Assembly (NCBI RefSeq): GCF_003710805.1
Contig: NZ_RHHB01000020.1
Coordinates: 1 to 51,261 of the forward strand
DNA from: Agromyces tardus
Lineage (GTDB): Bacteria; Actinomycetota; Actinomycetes; Actinomycetales; Microbacteriaceae
Length of the DNA: 51,261 bases
Direction: 5' to 3'
Shown: one piece after another, positions 43,115 to 50,188 of the stretch
How positions within the stretch are numbered: position 1 is the stretch's first letter
Layout of the letters: the number at the start of each line of letters is the position of its first letter
Notes under the pieces: generated by a model
The model's database searches: none
What the model saw: the letters and a program-made list of their open reading frames with translations, nothing else
What the model was told of the DNA's origin: nothing
Translations under genes and position numbers: made by a program

Positions 43115-43685
43115 GCTCGATCCCCAGGACCGCGGTCGCGACGACCACCTCGAAGCTCTCGTCGAGCGAGTCGGGCAGGCCGAACCCGCCGCCCTGCTCG
43201 AGCGCGATGAAGCCGTGCACGCACGCGCGGAGCATGCGCACCGCGTCGACGGTGCGTTCTTCGGGCACCCCGAACCCGCGCAGCACGGTCGCGATCGCGG
43301 CGACCGCCTCCGCCCCGGCGGCACCGAGCTCGGCGTCGGCGGGGTCCTGCGGGTCGGCGGCGTGCTGCGCGGCGGCGTACAGCGCGGGGTGCTCGGTGGC
43401 GTACGAGCGGATGCCGCGGGCCACGGCCCGCACCGCGTCGGGCCCCGAGCGCCCCATCGCCTCGCCCGCGATCCGTCGCGTGAGCGCGCGCACCGACACG
43501 AGGGCCACGCCCCGGCGCAGGTCGTCGAGGCCCCCGACGTGCTTGTAGAGGCTCGGCACCGCGACGCCCGTGCGTGCGGCGACCGCAGCGAGGGTGAGGG
43601 TGTCGAACCCGGAGGGTCCGGCCGCGTCGGCGACGGCGAGCGCGGCGTCGACCACCGCGTCGCGGCTGAGCCCCGCCCTAGGCAC
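43098..43685 (-). CDS. TetR-family transcriptional regulator
   Basis: 195 residues from a GTG start. The helix-turn-helix is AVVDAALAVADAAGPSGFDT and LAAVAARTGVAVPSLYKHVG (about 10-52); the C-terminal domain (about 75-190) is the WHG/TetR_C_33-like ligand- and dimer-binding part, including ALYAAAQHAADPQDPA. Its start overlaps the stop of the upstream alpha/beta hydrolase gene by 8 bases, so both come from the promoter at 44612-44640, which holds a palindrome that is most likely this protein's operator: an autoregulated pair. Confidence 0.9.
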   Translation of the reverse strand: MPRAGLSRDAVVDAALAVADAAGPSGFDTLTLAAVAARTGVAVPSLYKHVGGLDDLRRGVALVSVRALTRRIAGEAMGRSGPDAVRAVARGIRSYATEHPALYAAAQHAADPQDPADAELGAAGAEAVAAIATVLRGFGVPEERTVDAVRMLRACVHGFIALEQGGGFGLPDSLDESFEVVVATAVLGIERLATA

Positions 43686-44604
43686 CGGCGTGCCCCGCTC
43701 CGTCGGCGGCCGAGCCCTTCGCCGCCGAGCCCTGGGCGTGCTGCTGCGGCATCCGCCACCCGCCGGATGCCGCGGGGTCGCGCAGCCCGGCGAGGAACTC
43801 GAGCACGGCGGGCACCGTGACGTCGGGGCGCTGGGCGTGCGGGTAGTGGCCCGCGTCGTCGACGACGAGCACCTGCGCGCCGTGCTCGCGTGCCCACCCG
43901 GATTCGACCGCCACGTCGTAGTCGGGGTCGAGGGCGCCGTACACCTGGAGCATGGGCGCCTCGACGTCGTCGATGCGGCGCTCGGCGGGCTCGTGCGTGA
44001 GCACGACCGTGAGCCGGCGGAACTGGCGCAGCCGGGCGGGGTCGCGGAACGAGGCGTACAGCGCGGCGAGGTGCTCGTCGAGCCACGGCGCGCGGCGCCC
44101 GCGATTGAGCGAGGCGTAGTACCCGCGCCAGAAGCGCGCGCCCCACGGCCGTGCGAGCACGACGCGGTAGAGCAGCGGCATCACGGCGCGCATCGCGGCG
44201 GGCGCGGGCGGGTTGCGCAGGAACGGCCCGAGCCCGACCAGCCCGGCGACCTCGCGGGGTGCCTCGGCGGCGGCGATGACGCCCGCGCCGGCGCCCATGG
44301 AGTTGCCGATGAGCACGGCCGGGCCGCCGCCGAGTTCGCGCACGAGGGCGAGCAGGTCGCCTGCGGTGGCCTCGTCGCCGTGCTCGGAGAAGCCGGTGGT
44401 CGAGTCGCCGTGGCCACGCAGGTCGGTGACGGCGATGCGGTAGCCGGCCGCCACGAGCGGGCCGACGAGTTCGCGCAGCGAGCCGCGCAGGTCGCCCATG
44501 CCGGGCACGGCGACGACGAGCGGGCCCTCGCCCACGACGGTGTACGAGATGCTGCCGTCCGGGCGGGCGAGGTGCTGCACCGTGGCGGCTGAGTTGATGT
44601 CCAT
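43678..44604 (-). CDS. Alpha/beta-fold hydrolase
   Basis: 308-residue hydrolase. VAVPGMGDLRGSLRELVGPL supplies the oxyanion region, VTDLRGHGDS a conserved turn, IGNSMGAGAG the nucleophile elbow (serine about residue 99), VYGALDPDYDV the acid and VVDDAGHYPHAQ the histidine. A 25-residue low-complexity tail (about 283-308, Gln/Ala/Gly/Ser-rich) is additional. Substrate unknown; it is coupled to a TetR regulator, so its substrate or product may be the inducer. ATG at 44604; the mRNA is probably leaderless. Confidence 0.88.
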   Translation of the reverse strand: MDINSAATVQHLARPDGSISYTVVGEGPLVVAVPGMGDLRGSLRELVGPLVAAGYRIAVTDLRGHGDSTTGFSEHGDEATAGDLLALVRELGGGPAVLIGNSMGAGAGVIAAAEAPREVAGLVGLGPFLRNPPAPAAMRAVMPLLYRVVLARPWGARFWRGYYASLNRGRRAPWLDEHLAALYASFRDPARLRQFRRLTVVLTHEPAERRIDDVEAPMLQVYGALDPDYDVAVESGWAREHGAQVLVVDDAGHYPHAQRPDVTVPAVLEFLAGLRDPAASGGWRMPQQHAQGSAAKGSAADGAGHAGA

Positions 44605-44611
44605 AGCCCAC

Positions 44612-44640
44612 AGGCTAATAGCATTAGCCAGATTGTGCAA
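44612..44640 (-). promoter_or_regulatory. Promoter and TetR-type operator of the hydrolase-tetR operon
   Basis: Reading the minus strand: -35 TTGCAC (44635-44640), 17-bp spacer, -10 TAGCCT (44612-44617), then 7 bases to the ATG at 44604, a leaderless arrangement. Overlapping spacer and -10 is a perfect dyad GGCTAAT-AGC-ATTAGCC (44613-44629). A repressor bound there would block RNA polymerase. Confidence 0.78.
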
Positions 44641-44647
44641 GACCCGG

Positions 44648-44677
44648 CTGACGGATGTCGCAGCCGCGCGATAGCGT
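44648..44677 (+). promoter_or_regulatory. Promoter of the small membrane-protein gene
   Basis: CTGACG (44648-44653) and TAGCGT (44672-44677) are 18 bp apart; the ATG at 44705 follows with a GGGAGG ribosome site. It is back to back with the hydrolase promoter. Confidence 0.5.
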
Positions 44678-44704
44678 GGCCCCAGCACGCACCGGGAGGC
44701 GCAC

Positions 44705-45079
44705 ATGACCGAGCACGACCTCATCGCCGCCTGGCGCGCGAGCCGCTGGCACATCATCGCGGCGCAGCTCGCACCCACGTTCCTGCTGGCGCTCACGGTC
44801 TGGTTCCTCATGCTCGGCCTCGGACAGGCGGCGCTCGCCACGAAGCTCGCCGCCGCCGGCATCCTGCTCGCCTCGGGCGTGCTCGGCGCCGTCGCGCAGA
44901 TCAGCGCCGCCGACGAGGGGCTCGCCGTGGTCGAAGACCTGCGGGCGCTGCCGCCGGTCACGGCGCTCGGGCGCCGCGTCGCGGCATCCGCGTTCTGGAT
45001 GCAGGTCGTGAAGTTCGTTGCGCCCACGATCTTCGTGCTCATCTACCTCGTGCTGCTCGTGGCGATCTTCCTGGGCTGA
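44705..45079 (+). CDS. Small membrane protein of unknown function
   Basis: 124 residues with three to four hydrophobic helices (about 15-35, 42-65 and 97-122). Between helices lies a charged stretch (SAADEGLAVVEDLRAL) predicted to be cytoplasmic. No family recognised. It is divergent from the hydrolase-tetR operon, so the same repressor might affect it, although the operator does not overlap its promoter. Confidence 0.7.
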   Translation: MTEHDLIAAWRASRWHIIAAQLAPTFLLALTVWFLMLGLGQAALATKLAAAGILLASGVLGAVAQISAADEGLAVVEDLRALPPVTALGRRVAASAFWMQVVKFVAPTIFVLIYLVLLVAIFLG

Positions 45080-45141
45080 CCCGCCGCCGCGCCCGCGCCC
45101 CGCCCGTCCGCCAGGTCCGCTGGGAAGCCCCTCGATGCGCC

Positions 45142-45170
45142 TTCCGGCGCCGCCCGCCGCCCGTTAGCGT
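45142..45170 (+). promoter_or_regulatory. Promoter of the DUF937 gene with a 5'-leader hairpin
   Basis: TTCCGG (45142-45147) and TAGCGT (45165-45170) are 17 bp apart. Just after the predicted start point, GTGCCCG (45179-45185) and CGGGCAC (45190-45196) form a perfect 7-bp hairpin, which would sit at the very 5' end of the mRNA, followed by an AGGGGGAG ribosome site. Confidence 0.5.
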
Positions 45171-45212
45171 GAGACCGGGTGCCCGACGGCGGGCACGCGA
45201 AGGGGGAGCCGC

Positions 45213-45845
45213 ATGGCCGCGTACGACGACATCATCGCCAACATCCCGATCTCGGACCTCGCCGGCAGGCTCGGCGTCGACGAGGCCACCGCCCGGCAGG
45301 CGGTCGACGAGGCGCTGCCGGCGCTCCTCGGCGGCATGGGCGCCAACGCGCAGGACCCGGCCGGCGCCGCATCCCTCGAGCGGGCCGTGCAGCAGCATCC
45401 GCCGTCGCTCTTCGCGGGCGGCGTGAACCTCGACGAGGTCGACGCCGACGACGGCGACAAGATCGTGCACAACGTCTTCGGCGCCAACACCGACCGGGTC
45501 GTGCAGACCCTCGGCTCGCAGGGCAAGGCCGACACGGGCCTCATCGCGAAGCTGCTGCCGATCCTCGCGCCGATCGTGCTGAGCTTCCTCGCGGGCCAGT
45601 TCGCGAAGGGGCAGGCGAAGTCCGCGCCGCAGGCCGATGCCTCGAGCGGCTCGGAGGGCTCGGGCGGCGGCATCGGCGACCTGCTCGGGGGACTGCTGGG
45701 CGGTGGCGGCAGCGGCGCCGCGGGCGGCGGCATCGGCGACCTGTTGGGCGGGCTCCTCGGCGGCAGCGGCAGCGGTGGCAACGGCGGTTCGGGCGGCGGC
45801 CTCGGCGACCTGCTCGGCGGACTCCTGGGCGGCGGCAAGCGCTGA
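45213..45845 (+). CDS. DUF937 protein with glycine-rich repeat tail
   Basis: 210 residues. Residues 1-135 match DUF937 (YidB-like): IIANIPISDLAGRLGVDEAT, ALPALLGGMGANAQ, DGDKIVHNVFGAN and LLPILAPIVLSFLAGQF. The C-terminal 65 residues contain three copies of G(I/L)GDLLGGLLGG separated by Gly/Ser linkers; amphipathic copies like these may drive self-association or membrane contact. The DNA encoding them is itself repeated. Function of the family is unknown. Confidence 0.85.
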   Translation: MAAYDDIIANIPISDLAGRLGVDEATARQAVDEALPALLGGMGANAQDPAGAASLERAVQQHPPSLFAGGVNLDEVDADDGDKIVHNVFGANTDRVVQTLGSQGKADTGLIAKLLPILAPIVLSFLAGQFAKGQAKSAPQADASSGSEGSGGGIGDLLGGLLGGGGSGAAGGGIGDLLGGLLGGSGSGGNGGSGGGLGDLLGGLLGGGKR

Positions 45846-45946
45846 CCTCCGGGTGCGACGGGGCGGATGCCACGGCACCCGCCCCTGCGAGCGCCCGCTG
45901 CCCCGGAGCAGCGCCGACCGGCCCCGAGCCCGCGCGTGCCCCTGCG

Positions 45947-45952
45947 TAGACT
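45947..45952 (+). promoter_or_regulatory. -10 box (TAGACT) of the leaderless dehydratase/murB operon
   Basis: TAGACT ends 6 bases before the GTG at 45959, with no ribosome-binding sequence. Confidence 0.6.
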
Positions 45953-45958
45953 TGCACG

Positions 45959-46405
45959 GTGCCAGTGAATCCGGAGCTGCAGGGTCGCGTCTTCCCGCCC
46001 ACCCCGCCCTACCTCGTCGGCCGTGAGAAGGTGCGCGAGTTCGCTCGCGCCGTGTTCGCGACCAACCCCATCAACCACGACGTCGACGCCGCGCGCGCCG
46101 CGGGCCACGCCGACGTCGTCGCGCCGCCCACCTTCGCCGTCGTCGTCCAGGAGTCCACGCTCGCGCAGCTGCTCGCCGAGCCCGACGCCGGCATCGACTT
46201 CACGCGGGTCGTGCACGGCGACCAGCGCTTCACCTTCTCGCGGCCCATCGTCGCCGGCGACGAGCTCGTCGCCACCCTCACGGTGTCGAGCGTGAAGACC
46301 CTCGGGGCGCACTCGATGGTCACCGCCGAGTCCGCGATCGCGGATGCCACGGGGGAGCACGTCGTCACGGCGATCTCCACCCTCGTCGTGCGAGGAGACG
46401 AGTGA
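45959..46405 (+). CDS. MaoC/FAS1-like dehydratase, N-terminal-type subunit (HadA-like)
   Basis: 148-residue hot-dog protein with PELQGRVFPPTPPYLVGREKV at the start and AAGHADVVAPPTFAVVVQES in the centre, the pattern of the FAS1-like dehydratase domain of HadA/HadC. Such subunits lack the catalytic residues and pair with a MaoC-type partner, encoded directly downstream. Together they would dehydrate 3-hydroxyacyl thioesters. Start and next gene overlap (GTGATG). Confidence 0.85.
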   Translation: MPVNPELQGRVFPPTPPYLVGREKVREFARAVFATNPINHDVDAARAAGHADVVAPPTFAVVVQESTLAQLLAEPDAGIDFTRVVHGDQRFTFSRPIVAGDELVATLTVSSVKTLGAHSMVTAESAIADATGEHVVTAISTLVVRGDE

Positions 46406-46836
46406 TGCCCGCCGCCACCCCAGACTTCGACGCGCTCGCCGTCGGCGACGTCGTCGCCGAGCGCACGTTCGCGCTCACCCGCGACTCGCTCGTGCGCTAC
46501 GCCGGTGCGTCGGGCGACTTCAACCCCATCCACTACCGCGACGACGTCGCGGCATCCGTCGGCCTGCCGGGCGTGCTCGCGCACGGCATGCTCACCATGG
46601 GCCTCGCGGTGCAGCCCGTCGTCGACTGGGCCGGCGACCCCGCCCGCGTCGTGGACTACCAGGTGCGGTTCACGCGGCCGGTCGTGGTCGACCCCGAGTC
46701 GGGCGCCGAGCTCACCGTGTCGGCCAAGGTCGGCCAGCTCGACGCCGAGGCCGGCGCCGCCCGCATCGACCTGACGGTCTCGTTCGAGGGCGCGACGGTG
46801 CTCGGCAAGGCGCAGGTGCGCGTGGTGCTCCGCTGA
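46405..46836 (+). CDS. MaoC-type dehydratase (HadB-like)
   Basis: 143-residue hot-dog protein carrying the catalytic hydratase-2 motif: YAGASGDFNPIHYRDDVAAS (about 33-52, with Asp and His), then GVLAHGMLTMGL. It should be the catalytic partner of the upstream HadA-like protein. ATG at 46405 follows AGGAG at good spacing; GTG at 46402 is the alternative. The next gene, murB, starts 1 bp after its stop; this dehydratase-murB order is common in actinobacteria, including lineages without mycolic acids. Confidence 0.88.
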   Translation: MPAATPDFDALAVGDVVAERTFALTRDSLVRYAGASGDFNPIHYRDDVAASVGLPGVLAHGMLTMGLAVQPVVDWAGDPARVVDYQVRFTRPVVVDPESGAELTVSAKVGQLDAEAGAARIDLTVSFEGATVLGKAQVRVVLR

Positions 46837-46837
46837 C

Positions 46838-48031
46838 ATGACCGACGCACGCTTCTCGGACCTCACCACGCTGCAGGTCGGCGGACCCATCGCGCACCTC
46901 GTCACGGCCACCACCCAGCGCGACCTCGTCGAACTCGTCACCGAGGCGCAGCACGAGGGCGGGCGCTGGATGGTCGTCGGCGGCGGATCGAACCTGCTCG
47001 TCGGCGAGGAGGGGTTCGACGGCACCGTGATCCGGGTGGCGACGAAGGGCATCGAGGTGCTGCCGGCGCCGGCCGATGCGGCCGACGCCGTCGTCCGGCT
47101 GCGCGTGCAGGCCGGCGAGAACTGGGACGACCTCGTCGCGTGGACCGTCGAGCACGGCTACGCGGGACTCGAGGCGCTTTCGGGCATCCCCGGCTCGGTG
47201 GGCGCGTCGCCCGTGCAGAACATCGGCGCCTACGGGCAGGAGCTCGCGGCCGCGCTCGTCGGCATCGAGTTCCTCGCCGAGGGCGACGACGAGCCGCACG
47301 TCATGACCGCCGAGGAACTCGAGCTCGGCTACCGCACCTCGGTGCTGAAGCAGGGCCTCCGCGGCGTCGTGGTCTCGGTCGACCTCGTGCTGCACGACAC
47401 CGCGGCCGAGCGCGCCGTGCTCGGCGAGGCGCTCGGCACGCCCATCGCCTACCGCCAGCTCGCCGACGCCCTCGGCGTGCAGCTCGGCGACCGCGTGCCG
47501 GTGGCCGCGGTGCGCGAGGCCGTGCTCGCCCTGCGGGCGGGCAAGGGCATGGTGCTCGACCCCGCCGACCCCGACTCGGTGAGCGCCGGATCGTTCTTCA
47601 CGAACCCGATCGTCACCGAGCGGGTCGCGCGCACCCTGCCGGCCGATGCGCCGCGCTGGTACGTCGAGCCCGACGAGCCCGACGAGGTCACGCCCCTCGC
47701 GACGCTCGCGAGCGAGTCGCCGCTCGACGCGTTCCTCGCGCACCAGGCCTCGCTCGAGCAGGCGCAGTCGTCGACGGATGCTGCGCCCGCCGAGCCGCTC
47801 GTGAAGCTCTCGGCCGCGTGGCTCATCGAGCACTCGGGGGTGCGCCGCGGATTCGCGCTGCCCGGCTCGCGCGCCGGCATCTCCACGAAGCACACGCTCG
47901 CGCTCACGAACCGCGGCGGCGCGACCGCCGAGGAGATCGCCCAGCTCGCCCGATTCGTCCGCAGTCGCGTGCAGTCCGAGTTCGGCATCGTGCTGCACCC
48001 CGAGCCCGTGCTCGTGGGCATCGAGCTGTAG
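46838..48031 (+). CDS. murB: UDP-N-acetylmuramate dehydrogenase
   Basis: 397-residue FAD enzyme completing UDP-N-acetylmuramic acid for peptidoglycan. VVGGGSNLLVGEEGFDGTVI is the FAD pyrophosphate loop, SGIPGSVGASPVQNIGAYGQ the central motif, YRTSVLK contains a catalytic-region arginine, SAGSFFTNP the serine proton donor and KLSAAWLIE...FALPGSRAGISTKH the C-terminal domain. Residues about 228-300 include an actinobacterial insert (VEPDEPDEV...SSTDAAPAE). Essential cell-wall gene; last in the operon, with a UUCG-like hairpin after it. Confidence 0.95.
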   Translation: MTDARFSDLTTLQVGGPIAHLVTATTQRDLVELVTEAQHEGGRWMVVGGGSNLLVGEEGFDGTVIRVATKGIEVLPAPADAADAVVRLRVQAGENWDDLVAWTVEHGYAGLEALSGIPGSVGASPVQNIGAYGQELAAALVGIEFLAEGDDEPHVMTAEELELGYRTSVLKQGLRGVVVSVDLVLHDTAAERAVLGEALGTPIAYRQLADALGVQLGDRVPVAAVREAVLALRAGKGMVLDPADPDSVSAGSFFTNPIVTERVARTLPADAPRWYVEPDEPDEVTPLATLASESPLDAFLAHQASLEQAQSSTDAAPAEPLVKLSAAWLIEHSGVRRGFALPGSRAGISTKHTLALTNRGGATAEEIAQLARFVRSRVQSEFGIVLHPEPVLVGIEL

Positions 48032-48043
48032 CGCGGGACGCCC

Positions 48044-48056
48044 GCCCCTTCGGGGC
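48044..48056 (+). terminator. Short hairpin after murB
   Basis: GCCCC-TTC-GGGGC, 12 bp after the murB stop; the TTCG loop region is unusually stable in RNA. It is embedded in a GC-rich tract, so it could be coincidental. Confidence 0.5.
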
Positions 48057-48057
48057 C

Positions 48058-48148
48058 GCTCCCCGCCCCTTCCGCGCCGCTCCCCGCCCCTCCCGCGCCG
48101 CGCTCCCGCCCCCTCCCGCGCCGCGCTGCGCCCCTCCCGCGCCGACCA
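48058..48148. repeat. Degenerate GC-only tandem repeat
   Basis: About four variants of a 20-25 bp unit resembling GCGCCGCTCCCCGCCCCTCC, with almost no A or T, follow murB. No open frame with family signal is seen. Part of the 447-bp gene-free stretch 48032-48478. Confidence 0.75.
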
Positions 48149-48375
48149 CCTCGCGCGGGAGTGAGGTTTGCGTGCTGGAGTACGCCGCGCTCGGCACTCC
48201 AGCACGGAAACTTCACTCCCGCGGGATGGAGGGACCTCGAGCGACCGCGAGGTCACTGCGCATTCCGCTGCTGCACTCTCGTCGCGCCGGCGCCGACCAC
48301 TTCGCGTAGGAGTGAGGTATGCGTGCTTGGAGTAGACCGTGCGTGGCACTCCAGCACGGAAACTCACTCCCGCGG
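48139..48375. repeat. Two copies of a long hairpin element, 150 bp apart
   Basis: Copy 1: arms 48154-48181 (CGCGGGAGTGAGGTTTGCGT...) and 48196-48223 (ACTCCAGCACGG...CTCCCGCG) around a 14-base loop. Copy 2: arms at about 48303-48333 and 48348-48374. Both are preceded by the same GCGCCGACCAC sequence, so the direct repeat begins before the hairpin. Arms within a copy are about 85% complementary. They differ from the TATCGAG family. Situated between convergent murB and fadD; 48375-48478 shows nothing further. Confidence 0.88.
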
Positions 48376-48478
48376 CGGAAGCACGGCGGGGGCGCGAGGC
48401 GGGAGCGAGATGGGCGGGCGGGAAGGAGCGGGAGCTCGCGGACGCGAAGCAGCGGGGGCGCGCGGGCGGCCCCCCTGC

Positions 48479-50188
48479 TCAGCCGGCCGCGCGTTCCGCG
48501 AGCAGCTGGTCGCGCACCTGGCGCCGCAGCACCTTGCCGATGAGCGAGCGCGGCAGCTCGTCGACCTGCACGACCTGCTTGGGCACCTTGTAGGGCGTGA
48601 GGCTCTTGCGGCAGAACTCGCGCAGCGCGGCCGCGTCGAACGCGGCGCCCTCGCGCAGCTCGACGGCGGCCGCGACATCCTCGCCGCCCGACGAACGCGG
48701 GAGGCCGACGACGGCGGCGCCGCGAACGTCGGGATGCCGCAACAGCACGCCCTCGACCTCCGAGGGCGACACGTTGAAGCCGCCCGTGATGATGAGCTCC
48801 TTCACCCGGTCGACGATCGTGACGAAGCCGTCGTCGGAGACGCGCACGATGTCGCCCGTGCGCAGCCAGCCGCCCGGCAGCAGCGTGTCGGTGGTCTCGG
48901 AGGGCCGGTGCCAGTAGCCCTGGAATACCTGCGGCCCGCGGATGAGCAGCTCGCCCTCCTCGCCGGCCGGCCGGTCCTCGTCGGGATTCGCGGGGTCGAC
49001 AACGCGGATCTCCGTGCTCGGGAACGGCACGCCCACCGTCCCCGGTCGCCGGGTCGGTCCCATCGGGTTGCCGACGGCCACCGGTGAGGACTCCGTCATG
49101 CCGTAGCCCTCGACGAGCAGGCCGCCCGTCGTCGACTCCCACCGGTCGACCGTCGCGACCGGCAGGCTCATCGCCCCGGAGATCGCGAAGCGGACCTGCG
49201 ACAGCAGGCCGACGGCGCCGCGCCGCTCGGCCGCCCGCGAGAGGGCGTCGTAGATCGGCGGCACTGCGGGCAGGAACGTCGGCGGCGTGTGCTTGGCGGC
49301 GGCCAGCACGAGTTCGACGTCGAACTTGGGGAACAGCACGAGCCGCGCCCCCATGCTCATCGCGAAGGTGAGGCAGAGCGTCATCCCGTACGCGTGGAAG
49401 AGCGGCAGCACGCCGTAGAACACCTCGTCGCCCTCGCGCAGCCCGGGCACCCAGGCCTGCCCCTGCATGGCGTTCGCGCGCAGGTTGCGGTGGCTCAGGA
49501 TGGCGCCCTTCGGGATGCCGGTGGTGCCGCTCGTGTACTGCAGCAGCGCGGTGTCGTCGAGCGTGGGACGCGGATGCCGCTTCGACAGCGCCCGTCCGCC
49601 GGCGACACGCTCCCAGTCGAGCACGCCGCGGGCGCGGGGCGGGGTCGTGAGCGCCGCGCGCGACTCCCGTGCCTTCGGGATCGGCAGGCGCAGCGCGAGG
49701 CGCTTCAGCAACGGCAGTGCCCGGGTCAGGTCGACGGCGACGATGTGCTTCGGGCGGATGTCGCGGGGGAAGTCGGCGATGGTGTCGGCCACGGCGTCCC
49801 ACGTGATCGCCACCGTCGCGCCGTGGTCCTCGAACTGGTGGCGCAGCTCGGGCGGGGTGTACAGCGGGTTGTGCTCGACGACGATCGCTCCGAGCCGCAG
49901 CACCGCGTAGAACGCCGCCACGTGCTGCGGGCAGTTCGGCAGGATGAGCGCGACCCGGTCGCCCGCCCGCACCCCGAGCTTCCGCAGCCCCTCCGCAGCT
50001 CGCGCGATCTGCTCGCCGAGGCCGCGATAGCTCGTCTCGGCGCCGAAGAACTCGAGCGCGGGGCGCTTCGCGAAGCGGCGCACCGAGTCGTCGATCAGGT
50101 CGACGAGCGTCTGCGTCGGCTCGTCGATGTCGGCCGGCACGCCCTCGGCGTAGTGGGCGAGCCAGGGCCGGTGCTCATACGGATTCAC
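48479..50188 (-). CDS. fadD: Long-chain fatty acid--CoA ligase (AMP-binding)
   Basis: 569-residue adenylate-forming enzyme activating fatty acids to acyl-CoA through acyl-AMP. YTSGTTGIPKGA is the P-loop (about residue 218), GYGMTESSP the A5 motif, GWLRTGDIVRVSDDGFVTIVD the A7-A8 hinge, and SLIGKVLRRQVRD near the end contains the catalytic lysine. GTG start with GAGGGGGA before it, inside the stop of the upstream lipid-kinase-like gene (GTGA overlap), pointing to a joint role in lipid metabolism. Confidence 0.93.
   Translation of the reverse strand: MNPYEHRPWLAHYAEGVPADIDEPTQTLVDLIDDSVRRFAKRPALEFFGAETSYRGLGEQIARAAEGLRKLGVRAGDRVALILPNCPQHVAAFYAVLRLGAIVVEHNPLYTPPELRHQFEDHGATVAITWDAVADTIADFPRDIRPKHIVAVDLTRALPLLKRLALRLPIPKARESRAALTTPPRARGVLDWERVAGGRALSKRHPRPTLDDTALLQYTSGTTGIPKGAILSHRNLRANAMQGQAWVPGLREGDEVFYGVLPLFHAYGMTLCLTFAMSMGARLVLFPKFDVELVLAAAKHTPPTFLPAVPPIYDALSRAAERRGAVGLLSQVRFAISGAMSLPVATVDRWESTTGGLLVEGYGMTESSPVAVGNPMGPTRRPGTVGVPFPSTEIRVVDPANPDEDRPAGEEGELLIRGPQVFQGYWHRPSETTDTLLPGGWLRTGDIVRVSDDGFVTIVDRVKELIITGGFNVSPSEVEGVLLRHPDVRGAAVVGLPRSSGGEDVAAAVELREGAAFDAAALREFCRKSLTPYKVPKQVVQVDELPRSLIGKVLRRQVRDQLLAERAAG

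Noticed and set aside
48032..48138. Protein-coding potential in the GC-only tract after murB
   Set aside because: Translations are Pro/Ala/Arg low-complexity in every frame and the tract is a degenerate tandem repeat.
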